Below the pieces are notes generated by a model, which was not told the origin of the DNA, did not search any database, and worked only from the letters and a program-made list of their open reading frames with translations. 57,347 nucleotides of DNA from Fontivivens sp964399735 (GTDB lineage: Bacteria > Zhuqueibacterota > Zhuqueibacteria > Residuimicrobiales > Krinioviventaceae): NCBI GenBank assembly GCA_964399735.1, contig CAYNSO010000013.1, positions 1 to 57,347 on the forward strand. The letters are read 5' to 3'. This document shows positions 51,194-57,347 of the stretch, in pieces; position 1 is the stretch's first letter, and every line of letters begins with the position of its first letter. Made by a program: the position numbers and the translations under genes.

Positions 51194-52627
51194 TTACAAT
51201 TTGTTAGTATTTTTTAAAACATATTCCATTCCCTTGATGATTGCGCTTTCATTCAGGGAAATTAGATTTTTTCTTTTAATAAAATTTGGTAATGCATCAA
51301 ACACTACCTGCTTATCCAGTACTGCCGTATAAGCAATAAAAGCGCCCAAAATGACCATATTGGCTATGCGCGTATTGCCGAGTTCATCTGCCATTTGTGT
51401 TGCAGGAATGGCCAGCGCATGAACATCCTTGCGAACCGGCGGTTTATTTATAAGCGAAGAATCGTAAACGATCAATCCATTTGCGGTTACCCTGCTCTCA
51501 AATTTCTCCAGGGATGGTAAATTCATAGCGATCAGCGCTGTTGGTTTGGCTACCAGCGGAGATCCAATCCGTTCCCGCGAAATATTGACGTTACAGTTCG
51601 CTGTTCCTCCCCGCATTTCCGGGCCATAAGAGGGCAACCAGGATACATTGTATCCGGCCTGCATAGCTGCCTGCGCTATTCCCAACCCCAAAATTAAAAC
51701 GCCTTGTCCGCCAAAGCCGGCAATAACCAGCCTGGGGTTGACAAATTCCGGTTTTGGCTGCAATGAGTATTGAACCGGATTTTCTTGAACGGGAATATTC
51801 AATTTTTCATGCACCCCGGATTGATCAAAAGGATTAAGAACAGTTTCCCGGATCGGAATTTCCGCAGTTTTATCACGAAATACACCAAGCGGGAATTGTG
51901 GAATCATATTGTCTTCAACCCACTGCTTGGCCTGAACCGGCGTCATTTTCCAGTTTGAGGGACAAATAGAAAGTACTTCTACCAAAGAAAAACCCTTGTT
52001 ATCGATCTGGTTCTGCAACGCCTTTCTGACAGCCCGCCTTGCCTTGTTGGTATTTTTAGGATCTGTCAGGGCAACACGTTCAATATAAACCGGGGCTTCA
52101 AGGCTGGAGAGCAATTCACAAACCTTGATAGGGTATCCCTCGGTGTTGACATTTCTTCCATAAGGCGAAGTTGTTGTTTTTTGCCCGGCCAGGGTCGTGG
52201 GCGCCATTTGTCCGCCGGTCATTCCATATATGGCATTATTTACAAAAAACACTGTTATATTCTCACCCCGGTTTGCGGCCTGCAAAATATGATTGCCGCC
52301 AATTGCCGCCAGGTCGCCATCGCCCTGGTAACTGATCACTATACTTTCGGGGCGCACCCTTTTGATGCCGGTGGAAACAGCCGGGGCGCGGCCATGCGAT
52401 GCCTGTATATTGCCAACCCGAAAATAATAATAGGCAAACACACTGCAACCCACGGGGCTGATTAAAATCGTGCGTTCACGGATGCCCAGGTCGTCAATTG
52501 CTTCTGCAATAAGTTTATGTAACACACCGTGCCCGCAGCCGGGGCAGTAATGAGTTACATCTTGTTGACCGCTTTTGCGTTCATATAAATCATAAAAGCT
52601 GTTTGCTTTTATCAATACATTTGCCAT
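51194..52627 (-). CDS. 2-oxoacid:ferredoxin oxidoreductase, fused beta-gamma subunit
   Basis: A 477-residue fusion. The N-terminal beta part (about 1-255) binds thiamine diphosphate and an Fe-S cluster: HYCPGCGHGVLHKL, GDGDLAAIGGNHIL and NNAIYGMTGGQMAPTT. The C-terminal gamma part (about 295-477) has LVIAGFGGQGVLILGLGIAQ and SWLPSYGPEMRGGTANC, binding CoA-side elements. Together with the alpha subunit and ferredoxin upstream it forms a VOR/KOR-type enzyme that decarboxylates a 2-oxoacid to acyl-CoA with reduction of ferredoxin. Which acid (2-oxoisovalerate or 2-oxoglutarate) cannot be decided. GAGG precedes the ATG. Confidence 0.93.
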   Translation of the reverse strand: MANVLIKANSFYDLYERKSGQQDVTHYCPGCGHGVLHKLIAEAIDDLGIRERTILISPVGCSVFAYYYFRVGNIQASHGRAPAVSTGIKRVRPESIVISYQGDGDLAAIGGNHILQAANRGENITVFFVNNAIYGMTGGQMAPTTLAGQKTTTSPYGRNVNTEGYPIKVCELLSSLEAPVYIERVALTDPKNTNKARRAVRKALQNQIDNKGFSLVEVLSICPSNWKMTPVQAKQWVEDNMIPQFPLGVFRDKTAEIPIRETVLNPFDQSGVHEKLNIPVQENPVQYSLQPKPEFVNPRLVIAGFGGQGVLILGLGIAQAAMQAGYNVSWLPSYGPEMRGGTANCNVNISRERIGSPLVAKPTALIAMNLPSLEKFESRVTANGLIVYDSSLINKPPVRKDVHALAIPATQMADELGNTRIANMVILGAFIAYTAVLDKQVVFDALPNFIKRKNLISLNESAIIKGMEYVLKNTNKL

Positions 52628-52629
52628 CG

Positions 52630-53679
52630 CTAAGCCTCGCTTGTTTTCATGATTTGCGCAATAATTTCGTCCGGCGAGGGCACAACGCCGCCATACCGCC
52701 CATAAAATTGCACAGGAATTTTGCCGTTAACGGCCAGGCGCACATCATCCACCATTTGCCCATCCGACAGTTCAACCACAAAAAAACGCTTGATACGCGC
52801 TGCAAGCTCTACCAGGTGTTTTTTGGGGAACGGCCACAAAGTGACAGGCCGCATTAAACCAATTTTTACACCTTTGTCCCTCAGTTCATCTACAACTGAA
52901 TGTAAAATTCTGGAAACGACCCCGTAACCGATAACAACAATTTCAGCGTCCGCTGTTTGATAGTCCTCAAACAACACATGGTTGGCTTCCATATCTGCAT
53001 ATTTTTGTTGCAAATGGATGTTGTGTTTTTCCAGTTCTTCCGGTTCAAGGTCAATGGAACTGATCAGGCGAAATTCATCTTGCACGTCAGCATGAATGGC
53101 CCATTCCTTTTTCGGTAAATCGGTAACCGGCTCCGGGAACTCGACCGGTTCCATCATTTGCCCGACAAAACCATCCGCCAGTATCACAGCGGGATTGCGA
53201 TACTTGTCCGCCAGTTCAAAAGCCAGCATGGTCAAGTTGCACATTTCCTGGGCGCTATTGGGCGCCATAACAACCATTTTATAGCCGCCATGCCCTCCCC
53301 CTTTAACCATCTGGTTATAATCGGCCTGTGCCGGGGCAATATTGCCCAAACCGGGCCCGCCCCGCATAACATCAACAATAACCATGGGTAACTCGGCCCC
53401 CGCTGCATAAGAAATGCCTTCCTGTTTTAAACTCATTCCCGGACTCGAAGATGCGGTCATTGCCCTTACCCCACCCGAAGCTGCGCCATACAGCATATTA
53501 ATTGCTGCGCTTTCACTCTCGGCTTGAATAAAGGTCCCGCCAACCAGCGGCAAATAATAAGCGGCTGCTTCGGCAATTTCTGAAGCCGGCGTTATCGGAT
53601 AGCCAAAATAAAAACGGCAGCCGGCTAGTATTGCGCCCTTGACAATTGCTTCATTCCCCTTTATCAATTGTTTTGCCAT
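52630..53679 (-). CDS. 2-oxoacid:ferredoxin oxidoreductase alpha subunit (VorB-like)
   Basis: A 349-residue alpha subunit. It begins MAKQLIKGNEAIVKGAILAG and has FGYPITPASEIAEA, TASSSPGMSLKQEGISYA and a C-terminal domain (IVVIGYGVVSRILHSVVDEL, VTLWPFPKK). The short length without a separate domain III duplication matches the VorB/KorA type. GAGGAGG lies nine bases before the ATG at 53677-53679. It starts one base after the ferredoxin gene and ends two bases before the beta-gamma gene. Confidence 0.93.
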   Translation of the reverse strand: MAKQLIKGNEAIVKGAILAGCRFYFGYPITPASEIAEAAAYYLPLVGGTFIQAESESAAINMLYGAASGGVRAMTASSSPGMSLKQEGISYAAGAELPMVIVDVMRGGPGLGNIAPAQADYNQMVKGGGHGGYKMVVMAPNSAQEMCNLTMLAFELADKYRNPAVILADGFVGQMMEPVEFPEPVTDLPKKEWAIHADVQDEFRLISSIDLEPEELEKHNIHLQQKYADMEANHVLFEDYQTADAEIVVIGYGVVSRILHSVVDELRDKGVKIGLMRPVTLWPFPKKHLVELAARIKRFFVVELSDGQMVDDVRLAVNGKIPVQFYGRYGGVVPSPDEIIAQIMKTSEA

Positions 53680-53680
53680 A

Positions 53681-53929
53681 TCAAGCCGCCTCCTCTTCAA
53701 CATACCCTTTTTTATAAACGGTTATCGCGCCGGGTTCGGGGCATTGATAAAAACAATAACCACAACCGCTGCATCCTGAGCCTTTATATCCGGCCGGATG
53801 GTAACCCATTCTGTTCAGGTGCTTTTGCTCAAATAAAACTTGTTCCGGGCAAGCTGCAATACACAAGCCACACCCCTTGCATTCGTCTTCCCGGACAACA
53901 ACTTTGGCTTCTTTTAATGGCTCTGCCAT
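53681..53929 (-). CDS. 2x[4Fe-4S] ferredoxin subunit of the oxidoreductase
   Basis: An 82-residue protein with two four-cysteine cluster motifs, CKGCGLCIAACP and CSGCGYCFYQCPEP, separated by about 25 residues. It is the delta subunit or electron acceptor of the oxidoreductase encoded next. I use ATG 53927-53929 (MAEPLKEAK) with AGAGGTG three bases upstream; the frame is open to 54007. First gene of the operon. Confidence 0.93.
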   Translation of the reverse strand: MAEPLKEAKVVVREDECKGCGLCIAACPEQVLFEQKHLNRMGYHPAGYKGSGCSGCGYCFYQCPEPGAITVYKKGYVEEEAA

Positions 53930-53996
53930 AAACACCTCTTGTAACTTTTTTTTTATATACAAATCTGATTTATTTTCTATCGGTTTATCACTATTA

Positions 53997-54025
53997 ATTA
54001 TAACCATTTATATAAAAAATTGCAA
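53997..54025 (-). promoter_or_regulatory. promoter of the ferredoxin-oxidoreductase operon
   Basis: On the minus strand TTGCAA (plus 54020-54025) and a perfect TATAAT (plus 53997-54002) with a 17-bp spacer, about 68 bp before the ferredoxin start. Confidence 0.6.
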
Positions 54026-54043
54026 GCAAATTCTCCTGAATTT

Positions 54044-54667
54044 CTACTGATTTACAAAAGGGTTGCATTTTCTTTCTCGTTCAATACTGGTTGGCAAACC
54101 GTGACCGGGGTAAACACGGGTTTCGTCAGGCAAGGTAAACAATTTATTCAAAATTGAGTTGATAATTTGGGTATGAGAGCCGCCAGGTAAATCCGTTCTG
54201 CCTATTGAATCCCAAAACAATGTATCACCGGAAAATAAACACCCGTTTACATAAAAACAAACACACCCGGGGGAATGACCGGGAGTAGCAAGCGCTTTTA
54301 TTTCATGGGGGCCAAAAACAATTTTATCGCCATCGTGTAAAAAAGTGTCGATCTGAAATGGGGGTGGATTCCGCAAGCCAAACATTGCCGCCTGCATTCC
54401 AGCATTTTTTATTAATAAATCGTCATCGTGGTTTATGAATATTTTTGCCCCGGTCGCTTTTTGAATTTCTGCAACAGCGGCGATATGGTCGGCATGACCA
54501 TGTGTTAATAAAATATGCGTTACCTTGAAATTGTCTTCCTTAATGGCAGCCAGTATCTGCTCTTCATCATCACCCGGGTCAATAACTACTGCCTCCCCTG
54601 TATCTTTACATGCCAGAATATAACAATTAACTTCCAGTGGCCCTACCGGAACCGTTTTTATTATCAA
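54044..54667 (-). CDS. metallo-beta-lactamase-fold hydrolase (glyoxalase II-like)
   Basis: A 207-residue MBL-fold enzyme with all metal ligands: LLTHGHADHIA (THxHxDH), GHSPGCVCFY, LFSGDTLFWDSIGRTDLPGGS and the C-terminal VYPGHG. This is the YcbL/hydroxyacylglutathione hydrolase-like subgroup acting on thioesters. I place the start at a TTG (54665-54667), giving MIIKTVPVGPLEVNCYIL, the usual N-terminus, with AGAGGA five bases upstream; an ATG at 54718 adds 17 residues unlike the family. The small RNA candidate lies upstream. Confidence 0.92.
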   Translation of the reverse strand: MIIKTVPVGPLEVNCYILACKDTGEAVVIDPGDDEEQILAAIKEDNFKVTHILLTHGHADHIAAVAEIQKATGAKIFINHDDDLLIKNAGMQAAMFGLRNPPPFQIDTFLHDGDKIVFGPHEIKALATPGHSPGCVCFYVNGCLFSGDTLFWDSIGRTDLPGGSHTQIINSILNKLFTLPDETRVYPGHGLPTSIERERKCNPFVNQ

Positions 54668-54830
54668 TACATTCCTCTGCTTAATCAGCTCTATCCAAAC
54701 CTGTTGCGATGCAACCAACTACCGGCATCGTTTCACAAAATCATTAAAATTCAACATTAATGTAACAATTAAAAGGCTCTTGTTCAAGCTGGAAATTACT
54801 TTGGTGAAAAAACCTGCCTTGCCTTTATGT

Positions 54831-54860
54831 AAAAAAGGTGGCAAGCTGATGCTTGCCACC
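54831..54860 (-). terminator. rho-independent terminator
   Basis: On the minus strand GGTGGCAAGC (plus 54851-54860), loop ATCA, GCTTGCCACC (plus 54837-54846), a perfect 10-bp stem followed by six Ts (plus 54831-54836). It ends transcription from the small RNA candidate and from the PHP/tatC side. Confidence 0.9.
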
Positions 54861-54941
54861 ATGCGGAGGTCGTTGCAGGAGGGAGGCTACGTAACGACCT
54901 CCATGGATTCTTGATGCTCCTGTTTATTTATTTTTATTAAC
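54831..54941 (-). ncRNA. candidate small RNA with anti-Shine-Dalgarno hairpin loop
   Basis: Between the PHP gene and the hydrolase gene. On the minus strand GGAGGTCGTT (plus 54893-54902) pairs perfectly with AACGACCTCC (plus 54865-54874), closing an 18-nt loop that contains CCTCCCTCCT, complementary to strong ribosome sites such as AGGAGGGAGG. The terminator hairpin follows four bases later. A perfect TATAAT (plus 54948-54953) lies about 50 bp upstream of the first stem, with only a poor -35 (TTTATC, 16-bp spacer), predicting a transcript of about 110 nt. No known RNA family is recognised. It may instead be a structured 3' UTR of the PHP gene. Confidence 0.5.
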
Positions 54942-55025
54942 AATAAAATTATATCTGTTATTCCGGGATGATAAAGCTTTAAAAACCTGCTGTCGATATG
55001 AACTTGGATCATTATTACCAAACAG

Positions 55026-55871
55026 TTACAGGGGAAAAGCCAGACTTTTGAAACCTGGCAGCCGGCTCTTTATTCGTTCCAGGTGAATATAGGGTACAGA
55101 CATTGTCCCCATCATTAAATCACTACCATTCCTTGGGCCATGACAATCGGAGCCGCCGCAAATCAGCAAACCTTTTGATTCGGCAATTTGCGTAAAATGT
55201 TCCACATCTGCCGGTAAATGTTTGGGATGATACACCTCAATCCCGTCCAGCCCCTGAACAATCAACTGGTCAATAATTTCATCGGTAATATCTACAGCAG
55301 GATGAGCAACAAACACCAGCCCCCCGGCATTGTGGATCAAGCAGATTCCTTCTTCGGGTGTTATAGTTGGCTTTTGCACATAAGCGGGTTTGTTTTCCCC
55401 CAAATATTTTTCAAAAGCATCGCGGAATGAATAAACATACCCTTCTTCAAGCAAAACATCGGCAATATGCGGACGGCCAATCACACCGCCATTCGCGTGT
55501 ATTTTTACCAACTCGAAAGAAATCCTGATACCCAATTCTTGCAGCCGGGTTACAATTTTTTTGGCTCTTTCTTCCCGGATATAAATATTTTGCTCTACAT
55601 ATTCCAGAATTTCCCGATTCTGCAGATCGAAAAAATAGCCCAACAAATGTACGGTACAGCCGGGCATTCTTGTGCTTAATTCAATTCCGGGAACAATCTC
55701 AACGCCGCTGTTTTTGCCGACGGCCATAGCGACAATCGTTCCGGAAACTGTATCATGATCTGTAATTGATATGGCTTTGAGTTTATACTCCCCGGCAAAA
55801 CGGACTATTTCTTCCGGCTTTGATATCCCATCTGAATGGTTGGAGTGAATGTGTAAATCTATAAATTCCAA
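55026..55871 (-). CDS. PHP-domain phosphoesterase (RNase AM/YciV-like)
   Basis: A 281-residue PHP enzyme of the TrpH/YciV group, which includes 5'-3' exonucleases and 5'-phosphatases of short RNA or nucleotides. Metal-binding motifs: IDLHIHSNHSDG at the N-terminus, ITDHDTVSG (about 36-44), VPGIELSTR, VFVAHPAVD and GGSDCHGP near the C-terminus. The TTG at 55869-55871 (MEFIDLHIHS) has AGGTG four bases upstream and matches the family; an ATG 31 codons upstream overlaps nothing sensible. tatC ends 25 bp upstream. Confidence 0.9.
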   Translation of the reverse strand: MEFIDLHIHSNHSDGISKPEEIVRFAGEYKLKAISITDHDTVSGTIVAMAVGKNSGVEIVPGIELSTRMPGCTVHLLGYFFDLQNREILEYVEQNIYIREERAKKIVTRLQELGIRISFELVKIHANGGVIGRPHIADVLLEEGYVYSFRDAFEKYLGENKPAYVQKPTITPEEGICLIHNAGGLVFVAHPAVDITDEIIDQLIVQGLDGIEVYHPKHLPADVEHFTQIAESKGLLICGGSDCHGPRNGSDLMMGTMSVPYIHLERIKSRLPGFKSLAFPL

Positions 55872-55896
55872 AAAACACCTGTTACAAAAAGTTGTA

Positions 55897-56895
55897 CTAG
55901 CCTTCCAGTTCCTCCTCCTGCTTCTTTTTACGAACCATTTTAGTAACCAGGATACTGACTTCATACAAAATCAATAACGGCCCGGCCAGCATAACCTGGG
56001 TAAAAACATCAGGCGGGGTTAACAGTGCGGCTGCAATAAATATGATAACAATGCCATAGCGGCGATATTTTATTAAAAATTCCGGCGTCAGCAAGCCGAT
56101 ATATGATAAAAAGAAAGCCAGCACCGGCAGTTCAAAAACAACTCCAAACACAAGGATAAGCGTTACAACAAAACCAAGGTATTTACCAATTGCAATGGTA
56201 GCGCTCAGATAATCGGTTTGAAATGCCAGCAAAAACTTTAATCCAAAAGGAACAATTAAATAATAGGCAAAAGCGGCGCCGGCAAGGAAACATACCGTAG
56301 TGAAAAAAGCAATATGAGGCACATATTTACGCTCTTTTTCCAGCAATCCGGGGACGATAAATTGCCATAATTGAAAAGCAATATATGGAATAGCAACAAC
56401 AATACCGGCATAGATAGAAACTTTAATATAAATCATAAAGCCTTCAGTTGGCGAAAGATAGATTAACTGAAAATCTTCCGGAGCCGGCTGGCGTAAAAAA
56501 TCGACAATCTGTTTGGAAAAAATATAACAAGCAATCGAGGTAATAACAACAGATACCAAACTACGCATAATTGTCCAGCGTAATTCTTCGAGATGATCCA
56601 GAAAAGGCATTTTCTTTTCTTTATTTACAGACTTTTTCTTGCCCGTCTCCTGTTCGTCATCATCCGAATCATCGTCATCGTCATCGTCATCTTTTTCATT
56701 ATCATTATCATCATGATCCGCCGGTTTTCTTTTACCAGATTTTTTTTCAGACGCCGGATCTTGCTCTTGCCCGGGCTGGGCTACATGGGAAGTTCGGTTG
56801 CTATATTGATCATCCTCATGCGGATATTCGAAAGGCTGTTCCTGGTTTTCTGCGGCGTCGCCGGTTTCACCTGATTTTGTGGAATCGTCGTTCAT
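55897..56895 (-). CDS. tatC: Sec-independent translocase TatC with acidic N-terminal extension
   Basis: Core subunit of the twin-arginine export system. From residue 96 the protein is an ordinary TatC: MPFLDHLEELRW, six transmembrane helices, PTEGFMIYIKVS with the conserved Glu, and LLTPPDVFTQ. Before it lie about 95 hydrophilic residues rich in Asp, Glu, Lys and Gln, with a run of eight Asp at residues 69-76 encoded by GATGAC repeats. The ATG at 56893-56895 has only a weak AGAG upstream. A start at Met96 would give a normal TatC, but that Met also lacks a convincing ribosome site. No tatA is nearby. Confidence 0.93.
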   Translation of the reverse strand: MNDDSTKSGETGDAAENQEQPFEYPHEDDQYSNRTSHVAQPGQEQDPASEKKSGKRKPADHDDNDNEKDDDDDDDDSDDDEQETGKKKSVNKEKKMPFLDHLEELRWTIMRSLVSVVITSIACYIFSKQIVDFLRQPAPEDFQLIYLSPTEGFMIYIKVSIYAGIVVAIPYIAFQLWQFIVPGLLEKERKYVPHIAFFTTVCFLAGAAFAYYLIVPFGLKFLLAFQTDYLSATIAIGKYLGFVVTLILVFGVVFELPVLAFFLSYIGLLTPEFLIKYRRYGIVIIFIAAALLTPPDVFTQVMLAGPLLILYEVSILVTKMVRKKKQEEELEG

Positions 56896-57347
56896 TGTTC
56901 TCTGGTCTTTTATCCGTTTCTATATAAATTATAAGAGATTAAATTAAAAAAAATATCTGTGAAAATCAAGCAATTTAAATGTTTACGGAATGGAACGACA
57001 GCTTTCCCCTATCTCACCAGCTTTTGATTTTTATTGGTTCAGCGGCGGTTATTGTTGATTATCAAAAACCCCGGTTATTTCAAACACTGTTCTTTTATTA
57101 ACATCGAGTTTATTAAAGACCAATCGCTCATTGTTTTCCTCTGCGTCCCCTGTACTATACACAGTAAAATTATTTGCGTCAAGCGAGGAGTGGACGCAGA
57201 GGGAAAAGTGTAATTGAATTGTCAAATTGACTCGTTATATCCATGTCGATATTTCAGGGTTTGCTAAATTCAAACCCTGATTGCAGAAGCCACGACTTTT
57301 TATTTCAGCAAAACCATTTTCTTTACAGACACAAAAGACTTGCTTTT
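56896..57347. other. intergenic region at the window end
   Basis: No gene seen in the last 450 bp. A TATAAT on the minus strand lies about 40 bp before tatC without a matching -35. The stretch includes the repeat-like inverted element at 57134-57207 and otherwise AT-rich sequence. Confidence 0.4.
57134..57207. repeat. short relative of the dispersed repeat core
   Basis: TTTTCCTCTGCGTCC (57134-57148) and GGACGCAGAGGGAAAA (57192-57207) form an inverted repeat with one bulged base around a 43-nt centre. The arms match the central inverted repeat of copies A and B (CCTCTGCGT and GGACGCAGAGG), but the flanking ~400 bp of those copies is absent here. Confidence 0.65.

Noticed and set aside
56641..56700. 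GATGAC repeat in tatC as a phase-variation switch
   Set aside because: The unit is six bases, so changes in number keep the frame and cannot switch the gene on or off.

Overview
The window looks like chromosomal DNA of a Gram-negative, LPS-making bacterium of moderate G+C. Several things point towards the FCB superphylum near Calditrichota/KSB1 rather than Bacteroidota: a beta-propeller protein with a C-terminal YPNPF/FlgD-Ig-type sorting domain, a three-gene 2-oxoacid:ferredoxin oxidoreductase with a fused beta-gamma subunit, HslUV and sigma-54, together with clear Shine-Dalgarno sequences and ordinary TTGACA/TATAAT-type promoters. This placement is inference; there is no rRNA gene to fix it. 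No tRNA, rRNA, CRISPR array, insertion sequence or prophage was seen.

Layout. 1-8 kb (minus strand): a small membrane protein, a YIP1-family protein, dnaE, a CpoB/YbgF-like lipoprotein and recN. 8.3-11.4 kb: an exported beta-propeller protein and a methyltransferase. 11.4-15 kb: a complete riboflavin operon ribD-ribE-ribBA-ribH with a good promoter and a leader of about 180 nt that lacks an RFN riboswitch. 15.3-22.8 kb (plus strand): a short-chain dehydrogenase, then a complete trpEGDCFBA operon preceded by a 24-codon leader peptide with four Trp codons and an attenuator-like set of hairpins. 23.7 kb: a KTSC-domain gene. 24-31.5 kb (minus): two glycosyltransferase clusters (GT2, GT2, GT9; GT9, GT4, GT4), a STAS protein coupled to the first, a Nudix hydrolase and a very acidic small protein.

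32-48 kb (minus): one long same-strand run, gatC-kdsB-pyrG-kdsA, three exported proteins of uncertain role (CsgG-like, Omp28-like, Ig-like lipoprotein), kdsD-lpxL-lptC-lptA-lptB-rpoN-hslV-hslU-argF-acyltransferase. It links Kdo synthesis, lipid A acylation and LPS export to sigma-54 and the HslUV protease. The run is bracketed by two direct copies of a ~450-bp non-coding repeat (31559-32013 and 48137-48583); a short relative of its core lies at 57134-57207.

48.6-57.3 kb (minus): rplU-rpmA with its own promoter and terminator, rng, the vor/kor operon (ferredoxin, alpha, beta-gamma), a metallo-beta-lactamase hydrolase, a PHP phosphoesterase and tatC with an unusual acidic N-terminal extension. 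Between the PHP and hydrolase genes lies a candidate small RNA (about 110 nt) whose hairpin loop carries an anti-Shine-Dalgarno-like CCTCCCTCCT.

The most interesting leads are the trp leader, the anti-SD small RNA candidate, the direct repeats that bracket the 16-kb LPS/sigma-54 operon, and the three-protein exported module embedded in the Kdo genes.
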